This document shows, one piece after another, positions 50,238 to 59,087 of a stretch of DNA of 64,000 nucleotides. Each line of letters opens with the position of its first letter. Position 1 is the first letter of the stretch. The translations under genes and the position numbers were made by a program. The stretch covers positions 162,794 through 226,793 of the forward strand of contig JAERTE010000018.1 of the NCBI GenBank assembly GCA_016845145.1, written 5' to 3'. Below the pieces are notes generated by a model. It was given only the letters and a program-made list of their open reading frames with translations. It ran no database searches and was not told the origin of the DNA. Source of the stretch: Rhodospirillaceae bacterium (GTDB taxonomy: Bacteria > Pseudomonadota > Alphaproteobacteria > Rhodospirillales > Casp-alpha2).

Positions 50238-50272
50238 CATGGGCCCGGACCCGGTAGTGTTCCGGGCCCATG
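50238..50272 (+). terminator. Strong hairpin between tctC and tctB genes (attenuator/mRNA stabiliser)
   Basis: CATGGGCCCGGA pairs with TCCGGGCCCATG, 12-bp stem. Confidence 0.7.
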
Positions 50273-50307
50273 TCGTCTGCGGGTAATCGTTTAGGGAGGA
50301 AAACGTC

Positions 50308-50811
50308 ATGGCGCGCTTCAACCGTGACACCATTGTCGCCATCTTCTTGCTGATGTTTTGCGGCGTATTCATCTGGGCGACGTTTGATATCCGCACGCCG
50401 GATTACGGTGTGCTCATGCCGTCCACCTGGCCGCGCGTTATTTTGGCCGTCCTGACGGTGCTGAGTTTCATTTATCTTATACAATCCATCAAAGCCGGCC
50501 CCGACGAGACAGAGCTGGCGCCCGGGCGGGAGCCCGGCAACATCGGAATTCTGAAATATTGGCGGAATCCGATCCTGTGTTTCATTATGTTTTTCCTTTT
50601 CCTGCTGACCTTGCCTGTGCTTGGCATGTTGATCGGCGGCGTTTCCTTTGTGTTTTTGCTGATGTGCCTGTTGGGCGGCTGGGGGCCTAGGCAACTGGTG
50701 CTCCATGCCGTGATCGCTTTGTGTTCCGTCGGCCTCATGTGGAGCCTGTTTACATTCGGCCTTGAGGTCATGCTCCCCGAAGGCGTCATCTACAATCCGT
50801 ACGCGCTGTGA
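50308..50811 (+). CDS. Tripartite tricarboxylate transporter small membrane protein (TctB family)
   Basis: Four TM segments; between tctC and tctA. Confidence 0.88.
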   Translation: MARFNRDTIVAIFLLMFCGVFIWATFDIRTPDYGVLMPSTWPRVILAVLTVLSFIYLIQSIKAGPDETELAPGREPGNIGILKYWRNPILCFIMFFLFLLTLPVLGMLIGGVSFVFLLMCLLGGWGPRQLVLHAVIALCSVGLMWSLFTFGLEVMLPEGVIYNPYAL

Positions 50812-50821
50812 GGCCAGGAAC

Positions 50822-52525
50822 ATGATCGAATATCTTTCTGACGCGTTTAATCATTTCTCGCTCGCCCTGCAGGGGTTGTGGATCTGGAAGACCATGCTGC
50901 TGATGGCGGTAGGCGTGGCGGGGGGGCTGATTGCCGGCGCCATTCCGGGGTTCACGATCGCCATGGCGGTGGTGTTGACCTTGCCGTTCACCTTTTCCAT
51001 GCCGCCCGAACAGGGCGTGGCGACTATGGTCAGCGTTATGGTCGGCGGCTTGTCCGGCGGTTTGATGGCTGGAATTCTCACAGGCATTCCGGGCACGCCG
51101 TCTTCCGTGGCGACCACCTTCGACGGTTTTCCCATGGCACGAGGCGGCAATCCGGGACTGGCGCTTGGGCTTGGCGTCTGGTCGTCGTTTTTCGGCGGTA
51201 TCTTCAGCGCCATCTGCCTGATGACCCTGGCGCCGCAGTTGGCACGCGTCGGGCTCGAATTTCAGCCTTGGGATTTCTTCATGCTGGTGATGTTCGCACT
51301 GACGATTACCGCCAGCTTGGCGGGCAAGCATCTGGTCAAGGGGTTGATTGCGGGCGCCATGGGGCTGTTGGTTCGTACCGTCGGCGAGGATGACGCGGCG
51401 GGTATGGCGCGTTTCGATTTTGGCACCGAAATTTTGCTGTCTGGGTTCGATTTCATTGCTGTGCTGATCGGCCTGTTCGCCTTCTCGCAGCTCCTCAGCG
51501 ATGTGCGCAACCCCGAAGCAGCCCGCCAGTCTTTGTCCGAGCAAGGGACCGTCCGCGCCAAGATTGATCACCTCGGCGCGCTACGGGAAATTGCCAAGCG
51601 GTGGATCGTGGTTGTGCGCTCCGCCACCATTGGCGTCTTTACCGGCATTCTACCGGGCGCCGGCGGCTCGGTCGCGAATATTCTGGCCTACGATCAAGCC
51701 AAGAAGGCATCCAAGGAACCGGAAAAATTTGGTACCGGCACGCCCGAAGGAATCATAGCGCCGGAAAGCTCAAACAATGCCGTCGAGGGTGGGGCGCTGA
51801 TTACGCTTATCGGCCTCGGTATTCCCGGAGACGTAACGGCGGCGGTGATGCTGGGGGCGCTCTTGATCCACGACGTGGTGCCGAGCCCAACCTTCATTGC
51901 TGATGAGCCGGTGTTGGTCTATTCAATCTTCACGGCCTTCTTTATCGCGACGTTCATGATGATCTTTCTTCAGTCATTCATGCTGCGGGCATTCGTATTG
52001 GTAACCCGCATTCGCATGTACATGATGGCCAGCGTCATCTTGGGCTTTTGCGGCATTGGCGTGTTCGCACTTAACAACGTGACTTTCGATCTCTGGAGCC
52101 TCTTGTGGTTCGGTATTCTGGGTTTCGTCATGCGTCAGTTCGGGTTTCCGCTGGCGCCGATGATTCTGGGCGTGGTGCTTGGCAATATCGCCGAACTCAA
52201 TCTGGCCCGCGCGTTGGCTATCACGCCGGATTTGACGCCGTTCGTGACCCGGCCCTGGTCTTTGTTTTTCTTGATTGTCGCTCTCTTTTCGGCGGTGTTC
52301 CCGCTATTCCAAAAACACCGGGGGCGCAAAATCTGGACGCTGTTCTACCTGCCGTTTGCGTGTTTCGCGGCTGCCATTCCCCTTTACATGATGGGCGGCG
52401 TGCCAAGGCCGATAATCGCGACGCTGGTCATCGCTTTTGGTGCCTGGACGCTGTTCAAGCGCTGGAAAAGCGGTTGGGAACTGGACGCGTCGCTGGCGGC
52501 CGAGCCCCAATACAGCGAAGGCTAA
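50822..52525 (+). CDS. Tripartite tricarboxylate transporter large permease (TctA family)
   Basis: GAIPGFTIAMAVVLTLPFTFSMPPEQG; GIPGTPSSVATTFDGFPMARGGNPGLALGLG; GILPGAGGSVANILAYDQAKK. Confidence 0.96.
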   Translation: MIEYLSDAFNHFSLALQGLWIWKTMLLMAVGVAGGLIAGAIPGFTIAMAVVLTLPFTFSMPPEQGVATMVSVMVGGLSGGLMAGILTGIPGTPSSVATTFDGFPMARGGNPGLALGLGVWSSFFGGIFSAICLMTLAPQLARVGLEFQPWDFFMLVMFALTITASLAGKHLVKGLIAGAMGLLVRTVGEDDAAGMARFDFGTEILLSGFDFIAVLIGLFAFSQLLSDVRNPEAARQSLSEQGTVRAKIDHLGALREIAKRWIVVVRSATIGVFTGILPGAGGSVANILAYDQAKKASKEPEKFGTGTPEGIIAPESSNNAVEGGALITLIGLGIPGDVTAAVMLGALLIHDVVPSPTFIADEPVLVYSIFTAFFIATFMMIFLQSFMLRAFVLVTRIRMYMMASVILGFCGIGVFALNNVTFDLWSLLWFGILGFVMRQFGFPLAPMILGVVLGNIAELNLARALAITPDLTPFVTRPWSLFFLIVALFSAVFPLFQKHRGRKIWTLFYLPFACFAAAIPLYMMGGVPRPIIATLVIAFGAWTLFKRWKSGWELDASLAAEPQYSEG

Positions 52526-52611
52526 GAACGCGGTAGAGCGTCTTGTTCGTGAAGACGGCGCGTGATTTAGTCATGTCCGAAAAATGACGCCAACAAGGGG
52601 TGCAATCCGAC

Positions 52612-53121
52612 ATGGACTGGTGGAAAGATATCTATGACGCCTTGAAAGAGGCCGACGTTAAACAAGTCGTCTACGTGCCCGATGCAGGGCATGCCAAACT
52701 GATCGACGCCTGCATCGCCGATAACGATATCCGCGCCGTGCCGCTAACCACCGAGGAGGAGGGCATAGCCATCTTGGCTGGTGCCTGGTTGGGTGGCGAG
52801 CGGGGCGCGCTGTTGATGCAGTCTTCGGGCGTTGGTAACTGCATCAACATGATCGGTCTGATGCGCACATGCCGTTTCCCGCTGGCGACATTTGTCACCA
52901 TGCGCGGCCAGTGGCACGAGTTCAATCCGTGGCAGATGCCCATGGGGCGCGGCACGGAACCGGCGTTGCAAGCCATGGATGTGATGGTCGAGACGGTTGA
53001 AGACCCGGCGGACGTAGGCGCGCAGGCCCGCGCCATCCTGCATCGGGCGTTCGTGGGCCAACATGTGGGTGCGTTGTTGCTGCATCAGCGTTTGATGCCC
53101 GTTAAGACGTTTAAGGAGTAA
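52612..53121 (+). CDS. TPP-dependent 2-oxoacid decarboxylase, N-terminal subunit (sulfopyruvate/phosphonopyruvate decarboxylase alpha-like)
   Basis: VYVPDAGHAKLIDACI; TTEEEGIAILAGAWLGGERGALLMQSSGVGNCIN. Confidence 0.85.
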   Translation: MDWWKDIYDALKEADVKQVVYVPDAGHAKLIDACIADNDIRAVPLTTEEEGIAILAGAWLGGERGALLMQSSGVGNCINMIGLMRTCRFPLATFVTMRGQWHEFNPWQMPMGRGTEPALQAMDVMVETVEDPADVGAQARAILHRAFVGQHVGALLLHQRLMPVKTFKE

Positions 53122-53126
53122 TGGCC

Positions 53127-53738
53127 ATGAGCAATTTATCCAGGGCTGATGCCTTTCCCTTACACCGCCGCGATGTGGCCAAACAGATATTGGATGCCGG
53201 AGGTGACGATCTATTGATCATCACCGGGCTTGGCTCCACCAACTGGGATTTCACCGCCGCCGGCGATTGCGAGCGGATTTTTCCGCTGTGGGGTGCGATG
53301 GGTGGCGCCATTCCCATGGCACTCGGCTTGGCCATGGCGCGCCCAGATAAACGCGTGTTGGTCGCCACGGGAGATGCCGAAACGTTGATGGGGGTCGGTA
53401 GCCTCGCCACCGTGGCCGTGCAGGCGCCGGACAATCTGGCGATCGCGGTATTCGACAACGAACGCTACGGCGAAACCGGCATGCAGACGACAGCTACCGC
53501 CCACAAGGCGGATTTGGCGGCCATTGCACTGGGCAGCGGCATCCCCACCGCCCAAACGGTCACCGATCAGGCGGAGTTGGATACCGCCATGCCAGTGATT
53601 TTGTCGGCGCCGGGGCCATCGGTAACGGTGATAAAAATCCGCGCCGAACCTTTGCCGTTTGTATTGCCGCCGAAGGATGGCGCTTATCTGAAGGATCGTT
53701 TCCGGGTTGCGCTGTTGGGCGACGCGGGTATCGTCTGA
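53127..53738 (+). CDS. TPP-dependent 2-oxoacid decarboxylase, C-terminal subunit (beta-like)
   Basis: WGAMGGAIPMALGLAMARPDKRVLVATGDAETLMGVGSLATV, FDNERYGETG. Confidence 0.87.
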   Translation: MSNLSRADAFPLHRRDVAKQILDAGGDDLLIITGLGSTNWDFTAAGDCERIFPLWGAMGGAIPMALGLAMARPDKRVLVATGDAETLMGVGSLATVAVQAPDNLAIAVFDNERYGETGMQTTATAHKADLAAIALGSGIPTAQTVTDQAELDTAMPVILSAPGPSVTVIKIRAEPLPFVLPPKDGAYLKDRFRVALLGDAGIV

Positions 53739-53772
53739 CCAAATTTGATTCGTATTTGCAGGGAGGGCCCCC

Positions 53773-55260
53773 ATGGCCGAGTTGGAAAAACTGGACATGT
53801 ACATCGGCGGAGAACGGGTAAAACCCGCCTCCGGTGAATATTTCGAAACCTTCAACCCCTATACCGGCCAGCCCTGGGCGCTGGTGGCACGCGGCGGTGA
53901 GCAAGACGCCGACCGCGCTGTGCAGGCCGCCAAGGCGGCTTTGGATGATCCCGAGTGGGCCGGTATCAACGCGACACAGCGCGGCGCGATGCTGCGGCGG
54001 TTGGGTGATATCCTGACGGCAAACGCCGAACGCCTGGGTAAGCTCGAAGTGCAGGACAACGGCAAACTGATCGCCGAGATGGGCATGCAGTGTCAGTATC
54101 TGCCGCAGTGGTACTACTATTTTGGCGGCTTGGTGGACAAGATTGAGGGCGCCGTGCTGCCCATCGATAAGCCCGACACCTTCACTTACACACGCTCCGA
54201 GCCGCTGGGTGTCTGTGTCATGATCACGCCCTGGAACTCGCCGTTGCTATTGTTGGCCTGGAAACTGGCGCCGGCGCTGGCGGCGGGCAATACGGTCGTT
54301 GTCAAACCGTCGGAGTTTACATCCGCGTCCACCTTGGCGTTTGCCGATATGGTGGAAGAGGCCGGATTCCCGAAAGGTGTTTTCAACGTCGTTACCGGCT
54401 TCGGCAAAGAGGCGGGCGAGCCCTTGGTCGTCCATCCGGATGTCGCCAAGATTGCGTTTACCGGCGGCGCCATGTCCGGCACGCATGTGTATCAGCAAGC
54501 GGCGGCGGGGCTAAAGAAAGTCAGTCTGGAGCTGGGTGGCAAGTCGCCGAACATCGTCTTCGACGACTGCAACATGGAGAATGCCGTCAAAGGGGCGATC
54601 TCCGGCATTTTTGCCGCCACCGGCCAGACCTGTATCGCGGGCTCGCGGTTGCTGGTGCAGGAATCGATCCACGATGAGTTCGTCGAAAAACTCGTGGATT
54701 TCGCCAAGACCGCCAAGATGGGCGACCCCATGTCAATGGATACCCAGGTGGGGCCAGTGACCACCCATCCGCAGTACGAGAAAATTCTCGGCTACATGGA
54801 TGTGGCGCGCGAGGACGGCGCGGAATGTCTGTTGGGCGGCGGCAAGGCCGAGCGTCCCGAATGCGGTGACGGCTGGTTCGTTGAGCCGACCGTGTTTGCC
54901 GGCGTCAACAACAAGATGCGCATTGCCCAAGAGGAGGTGTTCGGGCCGGTGCTCTCGATCATTCCGTTCAAGGACGACGACGAGGCCGTCAGTATCGCCA
55001 ACGATGTCATCTACGGTTTGGCATCAGGGGTCTGGACCGGAGACATCCGCCGCGCCATCGAAATCCCGAAACGCATCAAATCCGGTACGGTGTGGGTCAA
55101 CACCTACCGTGCAGTGAGCTACGTGGCGCCGTTCGGCGGCTACAAGCAATCGGGATTGGGGCGCGAAAGCGGCCAGCAGGCGATCCAAGAATACATGCAA
55201 ACCAAGACCGTCTGGATCTCGACCGCGACCGAGACGCCGAATCCGTTTGTGATGCGCTAA
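53773..55260 (+). CDS. NAD(P)-dependent aldehyde dehydrogenase
   Basis: TPWNSPLLLLAWKLAPALAAGNTVVVKPSE; LELGGKSPNIVF; FAATGQTCIAGSRLLV. Confidence 0.96.
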   Translation: MAELEKLDMYIGGERVKPASGEYFETFNPYTGQPWALVARGGEQDADRAVQAAKAALDDPEWAGINATQRGAMLRRLGDILTANAERLGKLEVQDNGKLIAEMGMQCQYLPQWYYYFGGLVDKIEGAVLPIDKPDTFTYTRSEPLGVCVMITPWNSPLLLLAWKLAPALAAGNTVVVKPSEFTSASTLAFADMVEEAGFPKGVFNVVTGFGKEAGEPLVVHPDVAKIAFTGGAMSGTHVYQQAAAGLKKVSLELGGKSPNIVFDDCNMENAVKGAISGIFAATGQTCIAGSRLLVQESIHDEFVEKLVDFAKTAKMGDPMSMDTQVGPVTTHPQYEKILGYMDVAREDGAECLLGGGKAERPECGDGWFVEPTVFAGVNNKMRIAQEEVFGPVLSIIPFKDDDEAVSIANDVIYGLASGVWTGDIRRAIEIPKRIKSGTVWVNTYRAVSYVAPFGGYKQSGLGRESGQQAIQEYMQTKTVWISTATETPNPFVMR

Positions 55261-55267
55261 CGGAGTA

Positions 55268-56692
55268 TTATTCGTTGCGGCCGTAGAGCGTGGTCCTGTC
55301 GGCGAAGTAATTCTCCCAGGCAAACCAGTATGAAATGCCCCCCGGTGCGCGCGGCAGCTTGGCGCCTGTCGGCGAAACCAGGAAGCCTTCGTCTATGCGC
55401 CAGTCGCCGCCGGGGCCCGTTATGTGACCGGGCTTGTCCGACAGCTGGAATTCCTCGGACTGCCGGTAATAGGCCCGCACCGTACGCGTGGCGGCGTTGC
55501 CGATCAGCACGACATTTTTGAGGCCGACTGCATCGTTAATCACCTTGCCGCCCTTAAATGCATCTAGCGGCCAAGCCCGAGCGCCGCCGGCTTCACGAAG
55601 GCCGAACACATAATCTTTTCGTTTGGCAGTTTTCTCATCTCGGACCCGAGCTGGGAACATCAGGTCGGGGCTGGCGAAATATTCGTTGTAGACGGCGCCC
55701 GATGCGTAATCCCTGAAGTGACCTGTATCCAGGCTGAGGACTTTGGTATCCGGGTGCTTTTTGAGCCATTCGGCCCAGGTGGTGATGGTGACGGGACGGG
55801 TTTTCAACTCGATGCTGCTGTTCACCAACGGCCCGGCCACGGGCTTGCCGGTAAACTGGTTCCACAGGCTTAATGTGTGGCGGTCGAACATCAGTTTGTT
55901 GGAGCGATACAGGAACCCCGAAGAGCCGAACACCAGCGGCTTGTCGAAGCCACTAAGCTTGGTTTCATACAAGATGCCGGACCCACAAAGCGTGCAATAG
56001 GCCAACGCCAGGGGCACGCCGCCGATGACGTCATTGAACATCTCGTGCCAGCCCATGATGCGCAGCGGATACGCCCGGATATCTCCGTTGATCGCCACGC
56101 CGAACACTTCGTCTGTTGCGACTAGGTAATCGGCCTTGTCGGCGTCGATGAGCGTCGGGTTGTCGAGGGATGGAATGCCATCCACCTTGACGCCGCCCCA
56201 TGACACTTCCTCCAACCGGATTTTCATTTTTTCGGGGTTGGAGCGTTCGCCGCCCAGGAAGTACAGGAATTTCGGATCAATGCGCGCGAACATGAACAGT
56301 TTGATTGCACGGAAGCTTTCGTGCGGTTTCACTTCGGGGTGCGCTTCCAGCCACAGTTGGGCGTCGGTCCACCGGTCCGGTTTGTGGCCCGTTATCCGTC
56401 TGAACAATTCTCCCAATTCCTGGTCTTTCGAATCGCTGTAACGCATGGCCAGCGTTACTGTCGCCAACACGTCCTTTTGTCCGCGTTCGGCAAGTCGCCC
56501 GGCGGCCGCAGCCGTTTCCGCCGGCGAGCCAAACACCAGCGTCCAGCTATGGTTGATCACCTCGCTTGGTGAAAGCTCAGCGCTTGCTGACGCCGTGCCG
56601 GCGGGTGTGGCGAGAACGGCAAATAGGGCGAACGCCCAGATTACGATATTGGGGGCGGGGAGATTTCGCTGCATGGGTCGGGTTTCCGTCAC
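55268..56692 (-). CDS. DUF3179 domain-containing exported protein
   Basis: DKADYLVATDEVFGVAINGDIRAYPLRIMGWHEMFNDVIGGVPLALAYCTLCGSGILYE; FDRHTLSLWNQFTGKPVAGPL. Confidence 0.9.
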   Translation of the reverse strand: MTETRPMQRNLPAPNIVIWAFALFAVLATPAGTASASAELSPSEVINHSWTLVFGSPAETAAAAGRLAERGQKDVLATVTLAMRYSDSKDQELGELFRRITGHKPDRWTDAQLWLEAHPEVKPHESFRAIKLFMFARIDPKFLYFLGGERSNPEKMKIRLEEVSWGGVKVDGIPSLDNPTLIDADKADYLVATDEVFGVAINGDIRAYPLRIMGWHEMFNDVIGGVPLALAYCTLCGSGILYETKLSGFDKPLVFGSSGFLYRSNKLMFDRHTLSLWNQFTGKPVAGPLVNSSIELKTRPVTITTWAEWLKKHPDTKVLSLDTGHFRDYASGAVYNEYFASPDLMFPARVRDEKTAKRKDYVFGLREAGGARAWPLDAFKGGKVINDAVGLKNVVLIGNAATRTVRAYYRQSEEFQLSDKPGHITGPGGDWRIDEGFLVSPTGAKLPRAPGGISYWFAWENYFADRTTLYGRNE

Positions 56693-56895
56693 TTGAAAAA
56701 ATGAGCACTAATATGCGCTCCTGGAGAGATTGGCACCCAAGCTCCCATCCGCCTATACACGTTTGCTTGAGTTGAGCGTGTGTCAATAATGCAAATATAA
56801 TATGTGAATAAAAAATAATTACGAAAAATTAAAGTAATAACTAGACAAATTAACTGAAATTTGTGTAATTAAGGTCATTCTTAAAACCTTAACCA

Positions 56896-58239
56896 ATGGC
56901 GGAGACCATCATGACCTCTTCAAACGCCGACGCAGACCTGATCAACATCTGTGATTCCCTGGATCGTCGTTATCGTGGCGAAGGTGCCCGGGAGTTGGTC
57001 AGATGTATGGTGCGTGAAGCGTTTGCGGGCCGGGTTGCGGCGGTGTCGTCGTTCGGCGCCGAGGCGGCGGTGTTGCTGCATATGGTCGCGCTCGTGGATC
57101 GCGCGACGCCCGTGGTGTTTCTCGACACCGACAAGCATTTTCCTGAAACCTTGGCTTATCGGGATTTACTTATCGACCGATTGCGGCTGACCGATGTGCG
57201 TATCATCAAGCCCGAAGCCGGTGGGCTTGATCTGTTGGACCGCGACGGGGAGCTGTGGTCGAAGGATACGGACGCCTGCTGCGATATCCGCAAAGTTGCC
57301 CCTTTGGCGGCGGCGTTGAGTGGATTTGATGCCTGGTTCACAGGGCGCAAACGCCACCATGGCGGAGCGCGTGCAGATTTGCCTGTTTTCGAAGCTGTCG
57401 ATGGTCGTATCAAGGTCAACCCGCTGGCGCATTGGGACAGTGCCATGATCGACGCTTACATGGACGATCATGCACTGCCGCGCCATCCTTTGGTGGCACG
57501 GGGATACGGCTCTGTTGGTTGCGCGCCTTGCACCGTTGCCAGCGGTGGTTCCGATGTTCGTGCCGGCCGGTGGAAAGGGTTGAGCAAGAGCGAATGCGGC
57601 ATCCACCGCGAGGCAGCAGCGAACCCGCGTAACATTTATGCGGTGGACCACAATGTGAGTGCGGACGAACGCCATCAAGCCAATGGCCATCAAGGTGGTG
57701 TATTGTGGCTTACGGGCTTGTCGGGTAGTGGAAAGTCGACCATCTCCATGACGCTCGAGCGTCATCTACATGATACCGGCTGGCAAGTCTTTGCTCTTGA
57801 TGGCGACAACTTGCGCCATGGCCTCAGCCGTGACCTAGGTTTCAGCCCCGAGGACCGGCGTGAAAACATTCGCCGCGCGGCGGAAGCGGCGAAGCTTCTG
57901 GCTGATTCCGGGCATCTGGTCGTGGCGACGTTCATCTCCCCACTGCAAAGTGACCGCGACATGGCGCGCGATATCGTCGGTGCGCATTTCCATGAAGTGT
58001 TCGTCGATGCTGATCTTGCCACCTGTGAAGCGCGTGATCCCAAAGGTCTCTATGTGCGGGCAAGGGCAGGTGAAATCCCTGAGTTCACCGGTATTTCCGC
58101 GCCCTACGAGGCGCCGGGATCGCCGGAGGTCCGGCTCGATACCGACAACCTCTCCGTCGGGGACAGCGTTCTCCGGCTCAGCGCCTATGCGGGGCAGGTG
58201 TTTTGCGTCAATCAAAGCCGGTTGCGCCAAGCCTCCTGA
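56896..58239 (+). CDS. Fused APS/PAPS reductase (CysH) - APS kinase (CysC)
   Basis: CysH: SSFGAEAAVLLHMVALVDRATPVVFLDTDKHFPETL, CC..RKVAPL, GYGSVGCAPCT, ECGIH; CysC: LTGLSGSGKSTIS, LDGDNLRHGLSRDLGFS, DPKGLYVRARAGEIPEFTGISAPYEAP. Confidence 0.93.
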   Translation: MAETIMTSSNADADLINICDSLDRRYRGEGARELVRCMVREAFAGRVAAVSSFGAEAAVLLHMVALVDRATPVVFLDTDKHFPETLAYRDLLIDRLRLTDVRIIKPEAGGLDLLDRDGELWSKDTDACCDIRKVAPLAAALSGFDAWFTGRKRHHGGARADLPVFEAVDGRIKVNPLAHWDSAMIDAYMDDHALPRHPLVARGYGSVGCAPCTVASGGSDVRAGRWKGLSKSECGIHREAAANPRNIYAVDHNVSADERHQANGHQGGVLWLTGLSGSGKSTISMTLERHLHDTGWQVFALDGDNLRHGLSRDLGFSPEDRRENIRRAAEAAKLLADSGHLVVATFISPLQSDRDMARDIVGAHFHEVFVDADLATCEARDPKGLYVRARAGEIPEFTGISAPYEAPGSPEVRLDTDNLSVGDSVLRLSAYAGQVFCVNQSRLRQAS

Positions 58240-58323
58240 CGCTCTGCGTTGACGCCCTTCCCAGGAGCGGCATAATCACGGACTTCAGTTTGTGACACTG
58301 CCGCTGCCGGGGAGGGCAAAAAC

Positions 58324-59082
58324 GTGAGTTCAAACGACAAGGTTGCATTGGTCACCGGTGCGGGTTCGGGGATTGGCCGCGCGACGGCGCTGGCGCTATT
58401 GAAGGGCGGTTACGCCGTGGTGTTGGCGGGCCGACGGGCAGAACCGTTGGAAGAGACCATCACGCTCGCCGATGATGCATCCGCGCGCGCCTTGGCCGTG
58501 CCCACGGACGTCGCCGACCCGGCATCCGTGGCCGCACTATTCACGCAGATCAAGGAAACTCATGGACGGCTTGATGTGTTGTTCAACAATGCCGGTATCA
58601 ACGCGCCGGGTGTATTGTTCGAAGACCTGGAGTTCGAGAAATGGAAGGCCGTCGTTGATATCAACCTGACCGGTTCGTTCCTGTGCGCGCAGCAGGCATT
58701 CAAATTGATGAAGGATCAGGATCCGCGCGGCGGGCGCATCGTGAACAACGGTTCGATCTCGGCGCATGCGCCAAGGCCCGATTCCGCGCCCTATACATCA
58801 ACCAAACATGCCATCACCGGGTTGACCAAAACCTTGTCGCTGGATGGCCGCAAATACGACATTGCCGTCAGCCAGATCGATATCGGTAATGCTATGTCGG
58901 AGATGGCGTCGCGCATGGCGTCGGGCGTCAAACAGGCCAACGGCGAGATTGCCGTCGAAGCGATGATGGATGCCGAAAAGGTTGCCGACGCCGTCGTCTA
59001 TATGGCTGGATTGCCGCTCGATACCAACATCCAGTTCATGACCATCATGGCGACCAAGATGCCTTTTGTCGGGCGGGGCTGA
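58324..59082 (+). CDS. Short-chain dehydrogenase/reductase
   Basis: [24 protein letters not shown]. Confidence 0.94.
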   Translation: MSSNDKVALVTGAGSGIGRATALALLKGGYAVVLAGRRAEPLEETITLADDASARALAVPTDVADPASVAALFTQIKETHGRLDVLFNNAGINAPGVLFEDLEFEKWKAVVDINLTGSFLCAQQAFKLMKDQDPRGGRIVNNGSISAHAPRPDSAPYTSTKHAITGLTKTLSLDGRKYDIAVSQIDIGNAMSEMASRMASGVKQANGEIAVEAMMDAEKVADAVVYMAGLPLDTNIQFMTIMATKMPFVGRG

Positions 59083-59087
59083 TCAGG

